DNA from: Pseudocoprococcus catus
GTDB taxonomy: Bacteria > Bacillota > Clostridia > Lachnospirales > Lachnospiraceae
Assembly: GCF_902381825.1 (NCBI RefSeq)
Contig: NZ_LR698973.1
Span: 784,353-848,352 of the forward strand
DNA length: 64,000 bases
Reading direction: 5' to 3'
Positions within the stretch are counted from its first letter, which is position 1, and every line of letters begins with the position of its first letter. The notes beneath the pieces were generated by a model, which was not told the DNA's origin, ran no database searches, and was given only the letters and a program-made list of their open reading frames with translations. This document shows, piece by piece, positions 43,290-52,232 of this stretch. Position numbers and translations under genes: made by a program.

Positions 43290-44639
43290 ATGAAGAAAAT
43301 TAGAATCGGCGGCGGCGCTGGTTTTGCAGGCGACCGTGTTGATGCGGCAGTAATATTGATTGAAAAAGGAAATTTGGATTATATTATTTTTGAGTGCCTT
43401 GCGGAGCGTACGATTGGTCTGGCTAAGCAGGAGATGCTGAAAGATCCGACGAAAGGATACAGCCGTCTGTTGGAATATCGTATGTCGCAGGTGCTGAAAC
43501 CTGCGAAAGAGCATGGCGTAAAAATAATTACCAATATGGGAGCCGTGAATCCGCATGCTGCAGTGATGAAGGTAATGGAGATTGCAGAAGAGCAGGGAAT
43601 TACAGGGCTTAAATTTGCAGCGGTAACGGGAGACAGTATTGATGATAGTATAGAACAATACTATGATGAAGAAATTCTGGAGTTCAAAGGAAAAGTTGCT
43701 GACTGGAAAGATCAAATTGTATCTGCCAATGTTTATATGGGTGCAGAGGGGATTATCGAAGCACTCCGAAATGGCGCGGATGTGATTATTACAGGAAGAG
43801 TGGCGGATCCGACACTGACATTGGCACCATTACGGTATGAATATGGTTGGACACCGGATGATGCAGACAAGATGGGACAGTGTGTGTTGGCCGGACATCT
43901 TCTGGAATGCGGCGGACAGGTGACGGGCGGCTATTATGCAGACCCGGGATATAAAGAAGTGCCGGATCTGGATAATCTGGGATTCCCATTGGTGGAATTT
44001 GATGAGGACGGTTCATTTATTATCACAAAGGCAGAAGGAACCGGCGGCATAGTTTGTGTGGACACATGCAAGGAGCAGATGCTTTATGAAATTCACAATC
44101 CAACGGCTTATTTGACACCTGATTGTATTGCTGATTTTTCAGCGGTAAAATTTACCCAGGAAGGTGAAAATCGTGTACGAGCAAAGGGTGCCACCAGTCA
44201 TGGATTGACAGAAAATCTGAAAGTCAATGTCTGCTACAGAGATTCTTTTATTACAGACTGTGAGATTAGTTATGGCGGATGCAATGCGCTGGAACGTGCG
44301 AAATTAGCAGGGGATATGTTTGTAAAACGTCTTGACAGGCTCGGAATTTCATATAATGAAGTTCGTGTAGATTACATCGGTTATAATTCTCTCTATAAAG
44401 ATAAGCTGGCTGAATATATCAGTGAGGGTCGTTGGGGAGAAATACGTCTGCATGTGGCTGTGCGTACGCAGGATAGAGAGAATGCCGTAAGAGTATCGAA
44501 TGAAGGCGACTCTATTTATACGAATGGACCGACCGGTGGAGGCGGAGCAACAATGCGGATTTCAGAGATTATTTCTGTTTTCTCATTTTTTGTACCGAGA
44601 AACGCAGTTCAGACAGATGTAAGTTATAAGGAGGTGTGA
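43290..44639 (+). CDS. AtuA-family (DUF1446) protein
   Basis: 449 residues with AAGGAG upstream. The family start is textbook: RIGGGAGFAGDRVDAA, then LDYIIFECLAERTI near 28, NMGAVNPHAAV near 76, FAAVTGDSIDD near 103, ITGRVADPTLTLAPL near 163 and GQCVLAGHLLECGGQVTGGY near 190. The C-terminal part is RVDYIGYNSLYKD...GPTGGGGATMR. AtuA is needed for acyclic terpene (citronellol/geraniol) catabolism in pseudomonads, but its reaction is not established. The neighbouring small gene is its usual ferredoxin-like partner domain. Confidence 0.92.
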   Translation: MKKIRIGGGAGFAGDRVDAAVILIEKGNLDYIIFECLAERTIGLAKQEMLKDPTKGYSRLLEYRMSQVLKPAKEHGVKIITNMGAVNPHAAVMKVMEIAEEQGITGLKFAAVTGDSIDDSIEQYYDEEILEFKGKVADWKDQIVSANVYMGAEGIIEALRNGADVIITGRVADPTLTLAPLRYEYGWTPDDADKMGQCVLAGHLLECGGQVTGGYYADPGYKEVPDLDNLGFPLVEFDEDGSFIITKAEGTGGIVCVDTCKEQMLYEIHNPTAYLTPDCIADFSAVKFTQEGENRVRAKGATSHGLTENLKVNVCYRDSFITDCEISYGGCNALERAKLAGDMFVKRLDRLGISYNEVRVDYIGYNSLYKDKLAEYISEGRWGEIRLHVAVRTQDRENAVRVSNEGDSIYTNGPTGGGGATMRISEIISVFSFFVPRNAVQTDVSYKEV

Positions 44640-44646
44640 TTATATT

Positions 44647-44946
44647 ATGAAGTTAAAAGAAATTTGTCATTCACGTACAGGTGATAAAGGAGATATTTCA
44701 AATGTTTCGCTGATTCCGTGGAATGAATCGGATTATGAATTAATTAAGGAAAAAGTAACAGCTGAAAAGGTAAAGGATTATTTTTCAGAAATATGTCATG
44801 GCAAGGTAACAAGATATGAAGTAGATGGTATATGCGCTTTGAACTTTGTTATGGAAGAGGCACTTGGAGGAGGTGTATTACGCAGTCTTGCAATGGATAA
44901 GCACGGAAAAGCATTAAGTTCAGCGTTACTGGAAATGGAGATATAA
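44647..44946 (+). CDS. AtuA-associated ferredoxin-like domain protein
   Basis: 99 residues, 7 bases after atuA-like gene and with GGAGG at the end of that gene. KLKEICHSRTGDKGDISNVS at the N-terminus and LNFVMEEALGGGVLRSLAMD near the C-terminus match the domain usually fused to, or next to, AtuA proteins. Despite the name it shows no Fe-S cysteine pattern; it is a ferredoxin-like alpha/beta fold. Here it is a separate gene, so AtuA is a split two-subunit protein. Confidence 0.88.
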   Translation: MKLKEICHSRTGDKGDISNVSLIPWNESDYELIKEKVTAEKVKDYFSEICHGKVTRYEVDGICALNFVMEEALGGGVLRSLAMDKHGKALSSALLEMEI

Positions 44947-44947
44947 C

Positions 44948-45802
44948 GTGTTTAGATTTGAAGAAGATGGTATGTATCAGATGCCTGTTCATTTTGGTCC
45001 CTGCTGTGGCCCTCGTCGGGGACCAGATGGCGAGCGATTGTATAAAAAAGGTTCCCAGGAAAGTACACAGCATATGCTTGTGTATGAGACAGATGCAAAA
45101 GCAGTCAGCCGATATTTGCCGGAAGGTTTTTCAGTGCGTATGCCCTATATCATTATCACACACAAAATGCATAGAAATTTACCATGGCTGGCCGGACATG
45201 GGTATAATGTTACAACATTTAATGTACCGGTTACTTATTGCGGCACAAATGATGAAATAAAGGGACAATATCAGCTGGCAATCTGGGAAAATCATGCAGA
45301 CCCTATTATTTGCGGGCGAGAGCAGCTGGGATACTCGAAAATATATGCAGATATTACAGATATATGCGAAGAAGAAGACGGAACCTATGCGGCATTATCA
45401 TCATGGAATTTTGAATTCCTTAAATTACATTTTAAAATGGACGAAAAGCCGGATGATTTAAGTGAAATGCAGAAAGTACTTTTTGATGAGGAGAATGAAG
45501 GTATCATGCATTACAAGTACATTCCGCACTCAGAGGCAGGATTCAATAAGGATGATGTGCAATATGTTACAATAACACCAAAAACATTTCCTGCACCTGA
45601 GGATGCCAAACCTTTGCCTCAGCCTGAACGAGTATGGGGAAATGCTTCTTTAGAATGGTGGATACCTGAGTGGAAAGATATGCCGACTCAGTACCATATT
45701 GTACAGGGCTTGGCTTCGTTGCCGATATTGCGGGTTGTCGGGGCTTCCAAGGTACATTTGTGGCATTATAATGATGTTTATCATCAAAAGGCTATTGAGT
45801 AA
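44948..45802 (+). CDS. acetoacetate decarboxylase-like protein
   Basis: 284 residues from a GTG, one base after the previous stop; TGGAGAT is upstream. The ADC fold is indicated by MPYIIITHKMHRNLPWLAG near residue 65, NVTTFNVPVTYCG near 87 and CGREQLGYSKIYADI (122-136) with candidate Schiff-base Lys131. Classical ADC has GREILGFPKK with a paired Lys; here only one Lys is in the motif, so the mechanism may be hydration/aldol-type rather than decarboxylation. It completes the sigma-54 operon and would act on a keto-acid made from the imported substrate. Confidence 0.85.
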   Translation: MFRFEEDGMYQMPVHFGPCCGPRRGPDGERLYKKGSQESTQHMLVYETDAKAVSRYLPEGFSVRMPYIIITHKMHRNLPWLAGHGYNVTTFNVPVTYCGTNDEIKGQYQLAIWENHADPIICGREQLGYSKIYADITDICEEEDGTYAALSSWNFEFLKLHFKMDEKPDDLSEMQKVLFDEENEGIMHYKYIPHSEAGFNKDDVQYVTITPKTFPAPEDAKPLPQPERVWGNASLEWWIPEWKDMPTQYHIVQGLASLPILRVVGASKVHLWHYNDVYHQKAIE

Positions 45803-45840
45803 AAAAGTTAAACAGTTTATAAAAGAGTAACAAAGAAGAA

Positions 45841-45886
45841 AGCAAGAGCGAGATGGTTTGAGAGAATCATTTTTGCTCTTGTTTTT
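45841..45886 (+). terminator. intrinsic terminator of the sigma-54 operon
   Basis: CAAGAGC (45843-45849) pairs with GCTCTTG (45875-45881), inner ATGGTT/AATCAT stem, followed by TTTTT. Its core closely resembles the terminator at 38221-38268. Confidence 0.9.
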
Positions 45887-45888
45887 GG

Positions 45889-46158
45889 TTAGTGCATATT
45901 GGCAAAGTGTTCAACCGCTTTGGTAAAGTTCGCAATGGTCTTGTCGGCATCACCGTGTTCAATGTTGTATCTGACGCAATGCTGGATATGCCCTTTCAAT
46001 ACGACCTGTCCGGCCTTATGGAGTGCAAATTTTGCAGCATTAATCTGGGAAAGAATATCTTCACATGGCACATATTCATCAATCATGCATACAGCAGGCC
46101 TATGAAATGAGAAAAGTTTATAATTGTCTAAAATAGCATAATTGAGAATGTTTATCAA
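45889..46158 (-). pseudogene. CsoR/FrmR-like metal-sensing repressor, degraded N-terminus
   Basis: The 65 C-terminal residues are a good CsoR/DUF156 helical domain: MIDEYVPCEDILSQINAAK, then VLKGHIQHCVRYN, keeping the Cys...His...Cys set (YVPC, GHIQHC) that binds Cu(I) or reacts with formaldehyde/sulfide. The first 24 residues (INILNYAILDNYKLFSFHRP) do not show the expected RLxRIEGQVRGI helix, there is no ribosome-binding site for the TTG at 46158, and no suitable ATG except an internal one at 46086. It looks like a 5'-damaged gene or one with an undetected frameshift. It has no obvious target gene nearby. Confidence 0.6.
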
Positions 46159-46265
46159 TTATGCTGTTTTATTTTAACACCGCCGTCGTTGTATGATACA
46201 CTGGTTAGAGATAACTAATATTACGGCGAAAAACAGTCAATATAGAATGAAGAGAGGCGAGAGGA

Positions 46266-46964
46266 ATGTTTCTGGAAATCAATCAAATCAGGAAATCTTA
46301 CGGCTCAGGGGAGAGCCGGGTTGAAGTGTTGAAGGGGATTGATCTGTACGTAGAGCAGGGGGAATTCTGTGTGCTTCTGGGGCCTTCCGGTTCCGGCAAA
46401 TCGACACTTTTGAATATTATCGGCGGTATTGACCAGGCAGACAGCGGGGATATCTGCATTCGAGGTGAAAGAATGGCAGATATGAAAGAAAAGAAGCTGA
46501 CATTGTATCGCAGAAAGCATCTGGGTTACATTTTCCAGATGTATAATCTGATCCCGAATCTGACAGTCAGGGAGAATGTAGAAGTCGGGGCTTATCTCAG
46601 TGAGAAGCCGCTGGATGTGGATGAACTTTTACATACACTGGGACTTTACGACCACAGAAACAAGCTGCCGAACCAGCTTTCCGGCGGACAGCAGCAGAGA
46701 ACAGCCATCGGCAGAGCCATTGTCAAAAATCCGGATATTCTGCTGTGTGATGAACCGACAGGCGCGCTGGACTACAATACATCTAAGGAAATTCTGAAAC
46801 TCATTGAAAAGGTCAATCAGAAATACGGCAATACAGTGATTATGGTGACGCATAATGATGCCATCAAAGATATGGCGGATCGTGTGGTACGTCTGAGAGA
46901 CGGCATGATCCGCAAGAATTATCTGAATGAGCAGAAGCTTTCGGCGGATGCGCTGGACTGGTAG
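46266..46964 (+). CDS. ABC transporter ATP-binding protein (MacB/LolD type)
   Basis: 232 residues. Walker [20 protein letters not shown]-loop [19 protein letters not shown], signature [30 protein letters not shown] and VTHND. The DEPTGALD form and N(L)IxxLT Q-loop are typical of MacB/FtsE-like mechanotransmission ATPases. It precedes an FtsX-like permease by 12 bp and a coiled-coil secreted protein, forming a three-gene unit for extracytoplasmic work rather than transport across the membrane. Confidence 0.92.
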   Translation: MFLEINQIRKSYGSGESRVEVLKGIDLYVEQGEFCVLLGPSGSGKSTLLNIIGGIDQADSGDICIRGERMADMKEKKLTLYRRKHLGYIFQMYNLIPNLTVRENVEVGAYLSEKPLDVDELLHTLGLYDHRNKLPNQLSGGQQQRTAIGRAIVKNPDILLCDEPTGALDYNTSKEILKLIEKVNQKYGNTVIMVTHNDAIKDMADRVVRLRDGMIRKNYLNEQKLSADALDW

Positions 46965-46976
46965 GAGGTGGTACAG

Positions 46977-49298
46977 ATGAAGAATCCACTGAATCGGCGT
47001 CTGACAAGGGAATTAAAAGGAGAATTGAGCAAATATCTGGTGATTCTGATTCTTCTGATCGCAACCATCGGGTTTGTATCCGGTTTCCTTGTGGCGGATG
47101 GCAGTATGCTGACAGCTTACAATGAAAGTTTTGAAAAATACAACATAGAAGACGGTCATTTCTCAGTTGTCAAACAAATGAACAAAGCCCAGAAAAAGAA
47201 TATTGAATCTCTGGGAATAACGCTTTACGATTTGTTTTATGTAGAAGAACCATTGACGACCAATGAAAGCACATTGCGAATTTTTGCGAATCGCAAAGAA
47301 ATCAACAAAGTGTGTCTGATGGAAGGAAGTATGCCGGAGAAAACGGACGAAATTGCCATCGACAGAATGTATGCGGACAACAACCGTCTGAAAGTAGGCG
47401 ATGTCATTGCATCAACAGATCACAGCTGGAGAGTGACTGGATTGGTGGCATTGTCTGATTACAGCGCATTATTCTCGGACAATAATGATTCGATGTTTGA
47501 TGCGATCAAGTTTGGGGTGGCCATTGTGGCTGAGAAGGGCTTTGCACAGCTGGATCAGTCTAAAATGACCTGGCAGTATGCATGGAAATACAATCAATCG
47601 CCAAAGAACGACATAGAAGAGAAAGAAATGTCGGATGATTTGATGTCAGATATCAACAGCACTATTGTACTGGACAGCTATACACCGCGTTATCTGAATC
47701 AGGCGATTAATTTTACCGGTGAAGATATGGGCAGTGACAGAGGCATGATGATTGTCCTGCTGTATATGGTCATTGTGATTATGGCCTTTGTGTTCAGTGT
47801 GACTATCAGCAACACCATCAGCAAAGAGGCCAATGTCATCGGCACGCTTCGGGCATCCGGTTATACGAGAAGCGAGTTGGTGCGGCATTATATGATGGTG
47901 CCGATTTTTGTCACTTTGATCGGTGCTGGTATCGGCAATATTTTGGGATACACTGTTTTGAAAGATGTTTGTGCGGGCATGTATTACGGCAGCTACAGTT
48001 TGCCGACTTATGTTACTTTGTGGAATTCAGAAGCTTTTGTACTGACCACAGTTGTACCGGTGATTATGATGGCAGTGATTACTTTTGCAGTGCTGTCATA
48101 TAAACTGACACTTTCACCGCTGAAGTTTCTGAGACGTGATCTGAGCAGAAGAAAACAGAAACATGCGTTGCCGTTGAGTGTGCATATTCCGTTTTTTAAT
48201 CGATTTCGCATCAGGGTCATTCTACAGAATCTCAGCAATTATCTGGTGCTTTTTGTGGGCATATTATTTGCCAATATGCTGCTGCTCTTTGGACTGGGAT
48301 TGCCGGTAGTACTGGATCATTACAAAGCGACCATTGCCGACAATATGCTGGCCAATTATCAGTATCTGCTTCAGATGCCTGTGGGAACGGTGGATGAGGA
48401 TCACAAGCTGGAAAGTATGTTGAATATGATGATGTTCAGTCGTTCTGTTGAAACAGATAATTCAGATGCAGAAAAATTCAGTGCCTATTCACTGAAAATG
48501 CAGCAAAATGCCACCAAGACAGAAGAAGTGCTACTGTATGGCATTGAACCGGACAGCCAATATATTCATCTGGATCTGCAGCCGAAGGATGTCTATATTT
48601 CATCCGCTTATGCAGACAAATATTTGCTGCAGCCGGGGGATACGATTACCCTGAAGGAAACCTATGAGGATAAGAGCTATAACCTGACGGTAACGGGCAT
48701 TTATGAGTATGAAGGCGCATTGGACGTCTTTATGTCGAGAGAAGCATTAAACGACATGTTTGATCTGGGCAGTGATTATTTTTGCGGTTATTTTTCCAAC
48801 AGTGAAATTACGGATATTGATTCGAAATATATTGGATCGGTGATTGATATTGATGATATGACCAGAATCAGTCGTCAATTGGAACAATCCATGGGCAGTA
48901 TGATGTATATGGTTGATGGATTTGCAATGCTGATATTTATTGTTTTGATGTATCTGCTGTCCAAAATCATCATTGAGAAAAATGCCCAGTCCATTTCTAT
49001 GAGCAAGATTCTTGGCTATACCAACAGTGAAATTAGTCGGTTATATATTGTTTCAACCCTCGTGATGGTGGTTGTGTGTATCCTGATCAGCATGCCGATT
49101 GTTTATGAGGGATTGGTTTATATTTTCCGGTGGATGCTGATCAACAGTATGTCCGGATGGATTCCGATTTATCTTGGCAAATCAATCTATGTGAAAATGT
49201 TTATCATGGGTGTTGTTTCCTATGGTGTGGTTGCTTTGTTGGAATATAGGCGTATTCAGAAGATTCCGATGGATACAGCGCTTAAAAATGTGGAATAG
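46977..49298 (+). CDS. FtsX/MacB-like ABC permease
   Basis: 773 residues from the ATG at 46977, 8 bases after AGGAGG (the frame-opening GTG at 46968 overlaps it). One N-terminal helix (VILILLIATIGFVSGFLVAD), a long periplasm-type domain, three helices (about 260-390) with TISNTISKEANVIGTLRASG, a second extracytoplasmic part and three C-terminal helices with SMSKILGYTNSEISRLY. This is the double FtsX-domain layout of MacB-like type VII ABC permeases. It should pair with the ATPase before it. Confidence 0.9.
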   Translation: MKNPLNRRLTRELKGELSKYLVILILLIATIGFVSGFLVADGSMLTAYNESFEKYNIEDGHFSVVKQMNKAQKKNIESLGITLYDLFYVEEPLTTNESTLRIFANRKEINKVCLMEGSMPEKTDEIAIDRMYADNNRLKVGDVIASTDHSWRVTGLVALSDYSALFSDNNDSMFDAIKFGVAIVAEKGFAQLDQSKMTWQYAWKYNQSPKNDIEEKEMSDDLMSDINSTIVLDSYTPRYLNQAINFTGEDMGSDRGMMIVLLYMVIVIMAFVFSVTISNTISKEANVIGTLRASGYTRSELVRHYMMVPIFVTLIGAGIGNILGYTVLKDVCAGMYYGSYSLPTYVTLWNSEAFVLTTVVPVIMMAVITFAVLSYKLTLSPLKFLRRDLSRRKQKHALPLSVHIPFFNRFRIRVILQNLSNYLVLFVGILFANMLLLFGLGLPVVLDHYKATIADNMLANYQYLLQMPVGTVDEDHKLESMLNMMMFSRSVETDNSDAEKFSAYSLKMQQNATKTEEVLLYGIEPDSQYIHLDLQPKDVYISSAYADKYLLQPGDTITLKETYEDKSYNLTVTGIYEYEGALDVFMSREALNDMFDLGSDYFCGYFSNSEITDIDSKYIGSVIDIDDMTRISRQLEQSMGSMMYMVDGFAMLIFIVLMYLLSKIIIEKNAQSISMSKILGYTNSEISRLYIVSTLVMVVVCILISMPIVYEGLVYIFRWMLINSMSGWIPIYLGKSIYVKMFIMGVVSYGVVALLEYRRIQKIPMDTALKNVE

Positions 49299-49313
49299 AC
49301 GGGAGGCAGTGCG

Positions 49314-51479
49314 ATGAAAATAAAAAAGCGATTAAAAGATAAGGCGGGAATGCTCGTATTAACAGCGGTGCTTGTGGTGGCTGCGTTGATAGCGTCTGTT
49401 GTGAGCGGTTGTACGGAGCAGGTCAAAGCAGCGGAGAATGAGGTATCAGCAGAAACTTCAGCTGATACTGACAATAGTAGCCATAAAGAAACCAAGACAA
49501 CAGATGCAGATAAGAACGGCAGTAAGAATGATCAGGTATCGGATAGCGATAAAAGCGCTGACAAAGGCAGAGACAAAACAGATAAAACGGAAACTGTCTA
49601 TGCCAAGGCAGATTCATCCGGCAAAATTTATGATGTGTCTGTGGAGGCAGTGCTGAAAAATGAAGGAGAGGGAGAAATCACAGATTATTCGACACTTTCT
49701 GACATCAGGAACACAGAGGGCGATGAAGATTTTACCGAAAAGGGCAGCAATGTGGTTGTATGGGAGAATCATGGCGAAGATATTCATTATAAAGGTACTT
49801 CTACAGATGCTCTGCCGGTGGATGTCAAGATTACTTATTATCTGAATGACAAACAGGTGACTGCGGATGAATTAAAAGGACAAAGCGGCAAAGTCAGAAT
49901 CCGTTTTGATTATACCAACAAGTATTCTCAGAAAGTAGAAGTAAATGGAAAGACAGTTGAGGTATCCACACCTTTTGTTGTGTGCTCAGCCATGTTCCTG
50001 TCATCGGATAACTTCAGTAATATTGAAGTGACCAACGGCAAAACCGTGGAAATGGATGACCAGAACATTGTAATTGGTTATGCCATGCCGGGACTTTCCG
50101 ACAGTCTGCAGTTGAAGGATTATGAAGCCACAGAAGACGTTGATATTCCGGAATATGTGGAACTGACAGCGGATGTGACAGATTTTTCACTGGATTTCAC
50201 AGCAACCATTATCTCCAACGGCATGTTCGGCGATATGGATACCGATGATTTAAAAGATGTGGATGATCTCATTGATGCCATGGATGATTTGTCAGAGGCT
50301 TCAGGCAAGCTGGTGGACGGCACTGCAGAGCTGGCAGATGGTGCGGATGAATTGGGTGACTATTTCGGACAATATCTGACAGGGGTGTCTGCTCTGGATG
50401 AGGGCTCCGCAGGTCTGATGCAGGGGTTAAAAGCTGTGAATGACCAGAAAGGGACACTTCTTGAGGGGGCTAAAGGTCTGCAGCAGGGGCTTGAGACTTT
50501 AAATCAGTCATTGGCGACCGTAAATCTGGATGGACAGTCTGTAGATATGCAGCCGATGTCAGCGGCAGCAGCGGCACTTGGACAGGATGCGGCAAAATTA
50601 AAAGAAGCATTGACAGCCATGCAGTCAACATTAAATGATGTGAAAACCTTTGCCAATGATGCAAAATCTTATAAGGAATCTGTTCAGAAAAAGACTTCCG
50701 AGGCAAAAGGTGCACTGGATGCAGTGGATTTGAGCGAGGCAGAGAAAAAGGCAGAATCAGAAGCAAAAGAGCAGGCATCAAAGGCTGTGAAAGAGGCTCT
50801 TGCGGGTACAGATTTGACAGATGATCAGAAAGCTGAGATTCAGTCAAAAGTGAAAGACAGTATTTCAATTTCTGATACAACGGATACGGCTTCAGGAAAG
50901 ATTGTCGAGGCAAAAGATGCGCTGAAAGACATGCCGGACCTTGAAATTCCGGAGTTTTCACTGGGTACAGATACAATTACCGTATTGGTTGAAGATATGC
51001 AGAAACAGCTGCAGGTACTGGGACAGTATTCAGAAGCCTTGTCGAATTTGGGCACACAGATGTCCGGACTTTCCGGTACTCTGGAGCAGTTAAAGACAGG
51101 TGTCAGCAGTCTTGCCGATGGCAGCGGTCAGCTGACAGCAGGTGTTCAGGCGCTTAACGACGGTATTGAACAGCTCTATCAGGGTTCCGTTGCGTTGAAT
51201 AATGGTACAGTCCAACTTATCACAGCCGGAAATGCTATCTCTAAAGGATTTGATGGCCTGTCAGAGGGAACAGATGCCCTCAGTGACGGCATGAAAGAAT
51301 TCGATAAAGAAGGCATTCAGGAACTGAAGAAACTGGCCGGGGATGACCTGGAAAACATTATTATCCGTGTACGTGCTCTGAAAAAAGCAGATGAGCAGTA
51401 CAACAACTTCTCCGGTCTTGAAAAAGGCAAAACCGGAAGTGTACGCTTTATTGTAGAAACAGACGAGATAAAAAAATAA
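49314..51479 (+). CDS. secreted coiled-coil protein with YhgE/Pip-like repeats
   Basis: 721 residues. N-terminal helix ending in a lipobox-like VVSGC (Cys33), so a possible lipoprotein, then an Asp/Lys/Ser-rich linker (40-90). Residues 100-320 are beta-rich (KIYDVSVEAVLKNEGEGEI). Residues 325-700 have regular Gly/Asp-Gly heptads (GKLVDGTAELADGADEL, LADGSGQLTAGVQALND, LSEGTDALSDGMKEF) like YhgE/Pip and related exporter accessory proteins, interrupted by an Ala/Lys/Glu coiled coil (about 455-500). It follows the FtsX-like permease by 15 bp, suggesting it is the extracellular partner. Confidence 0.82.
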   Translation: MKIKKRLKDKAGMLVLTAVLVVAALIASVVSGCTEQVKAAENEVSAETSADTDNSSHKETKTTDADKNGSKNDQVSDSDKSADKGRDKTDKTETVYAKADSSGKIYDVSVEAVLKNEGEGEITDYSTLSDIRNTEGDEDFTEKGSNVVVWENHGEDIHYKGTSTDALPVDVKITYYLNDKQVTADELKGQSGKVRIRFDYTNKYSQKVEVNGKTVEVSTPFVVCSAMFLSSDNFSNIEVTNGKTVEMDDQNIVIGYAMPGLSDSLQLKDYEATEDVDIPEYVELTADVTDFSLDFTATIISNGMFGDMDTDDLKDVDDLIDAMDDLSEASGKLVDGTAELADGADELGDYFGQYLTGVSALDEGSAGLMQGLKAVNDQKGTLLEGAKGLQQGLETLNQSLATVNLDGQSVDMQPMSAAAAALGQDAAKLKEALTAMQSTLNDVKTFANDAKSYKESVQKKTSEAKGALDAVDLSEAEKKAESEAKEQASKAVKEALAGTDLTDDQKAEIQSKVKDSISISDTTDTASGKIVEAKDALKDMPDLEIPEFSLGTDTITVLVEDMQKQLQVLGQYSEALSNLGTQMSGLSGTLEQLKTGVSSLADGSGQLTAGVQALNDGIEQLYQGSVALNNGTVQLITAGNAISKGFDGLSEGTDALSDGMKEFDKEGIQELKKLAGDDLENIIIRVRALKKADEQYNNFSGLEKGKTGSVRFIVETDEIKK

Positions 51480-51484
51480 AGGGA

Positions 51485-52147
51485 TTACTCTAAGATTTTG
51501 AATTGGTTCTTATGGTAATCTATCCGGCCTTCCCGGCGCAGTTTGCTGAGTTCTGCAGACATAGCACTGCGCTCGACGCAGAGATAATCCGCCAACTCCT
51601 GGCGGTCATAAGGAATCGCAAAAATTCGGCTTTTATTTTGTTTGGCTTGCATCAGCAGATAAGACATCAGCTTTTCCTTGGTGGTCCGTTTGGAAGTCAG
51701 TTCAATCTTCTGATTCAGCATAATGTTTTTGGCGGCAACAATACGCAAAAGGTTGGCGATAATCTGATTATGAAATTCACAGGAATTGCCGCAGGTGGTG
51801 ATGACACGGCGGCAGTCCAGCAGAAGAATCTCACTGTCGGTAACTGCGGTTGCAGTGACCGGCAGTTTTTCTATGCCGGCGCAGGCAAAAGCTTCGCCAA
51901 AGAGCTGTGACGGCTCCATCATGGAAATGATATTGCGGTTGCCGAAAAAATCATCCTTGGCAATCTGGACTTTGCCACTTAATACAACGCCAATCAGGCT
52001 GGCAGGTTCCCCTTCCCAAAAAATAGTTTGGTTTTTAGAATAGGAAGCAGTCCGTGCTCCGAGACAGGTCAGCATGCCATCTAAATCATCCTCAGAGATA
52101 CCTTGAAAAAGTGCTGATTTTTTTATCACTGGAAAATATTCCCTCAT
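51485..52147 (-). CDS. Crp/Fnr-family transcriptional regulator
   Basis: 220 residues; AAAGGAG is 7 bases before the ATG. The cyclic-nucleotide-like beta-roll (about 20-135, IFWEGEPASLIGVVLSGKVQ, EPSQLFGEAFAC), the long dimer helix and a C-terminal helix-turn-helix (DRQELADYLCVERSAMSAEL) are complete. It lacks the N-terminal Cys cluster of oxygen-sensing FNR; Cys residues near 28, 89, 111, 118 and 122 could bind heme or a cluster. It is divergent from hcp, with a dyad between, so it very likely controls hcp in response to NO or redox state. Confidence 0.93.
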   Translation of the reverse strand: MREYFPVIKKSALFQGISEDDLDGMLTCLGARTASYSKNQTIFWEGEPASLIGVVLSGKVQIAKDDFFGNRNIISMMEPSQLFGEAFACAGIEKLPVTATAVTDSEILLLDCRRVITTCGNSCEFHNQIIANLLRIVAAKNIMLNQKIELTSKRTTKEKLMSYLLMQAKQNKSRIFAIPYDRQELADYLCVERSAMSAELSKLRREGRIDYHKNQFKILE

Positions 52148-52162
52148 AAAAGAACTCCTTTT

Positions 52163-52176
52163 GTTGGATTTACAAC
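52163..52176. promoter_or_regulatory. candidate Crp/Fnr-type operator between regulator and hcp
   Basis: GTTG-GATTTA-CAAC (52163-52176) is a perfect dyad, with TTGTTG...CAACGTAA context. Its centre is about 41 bp before the start expected from TATGAT (52199-52204), the class II activator position, and no good -35 box is present. Confidence 0.55.
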
Positions 52177-52232
52177 GTAACTTTTGGGCAAAGTATACTA
52201 TGATAGGTTCATAAAGTCAAGGAGGTATTCCA

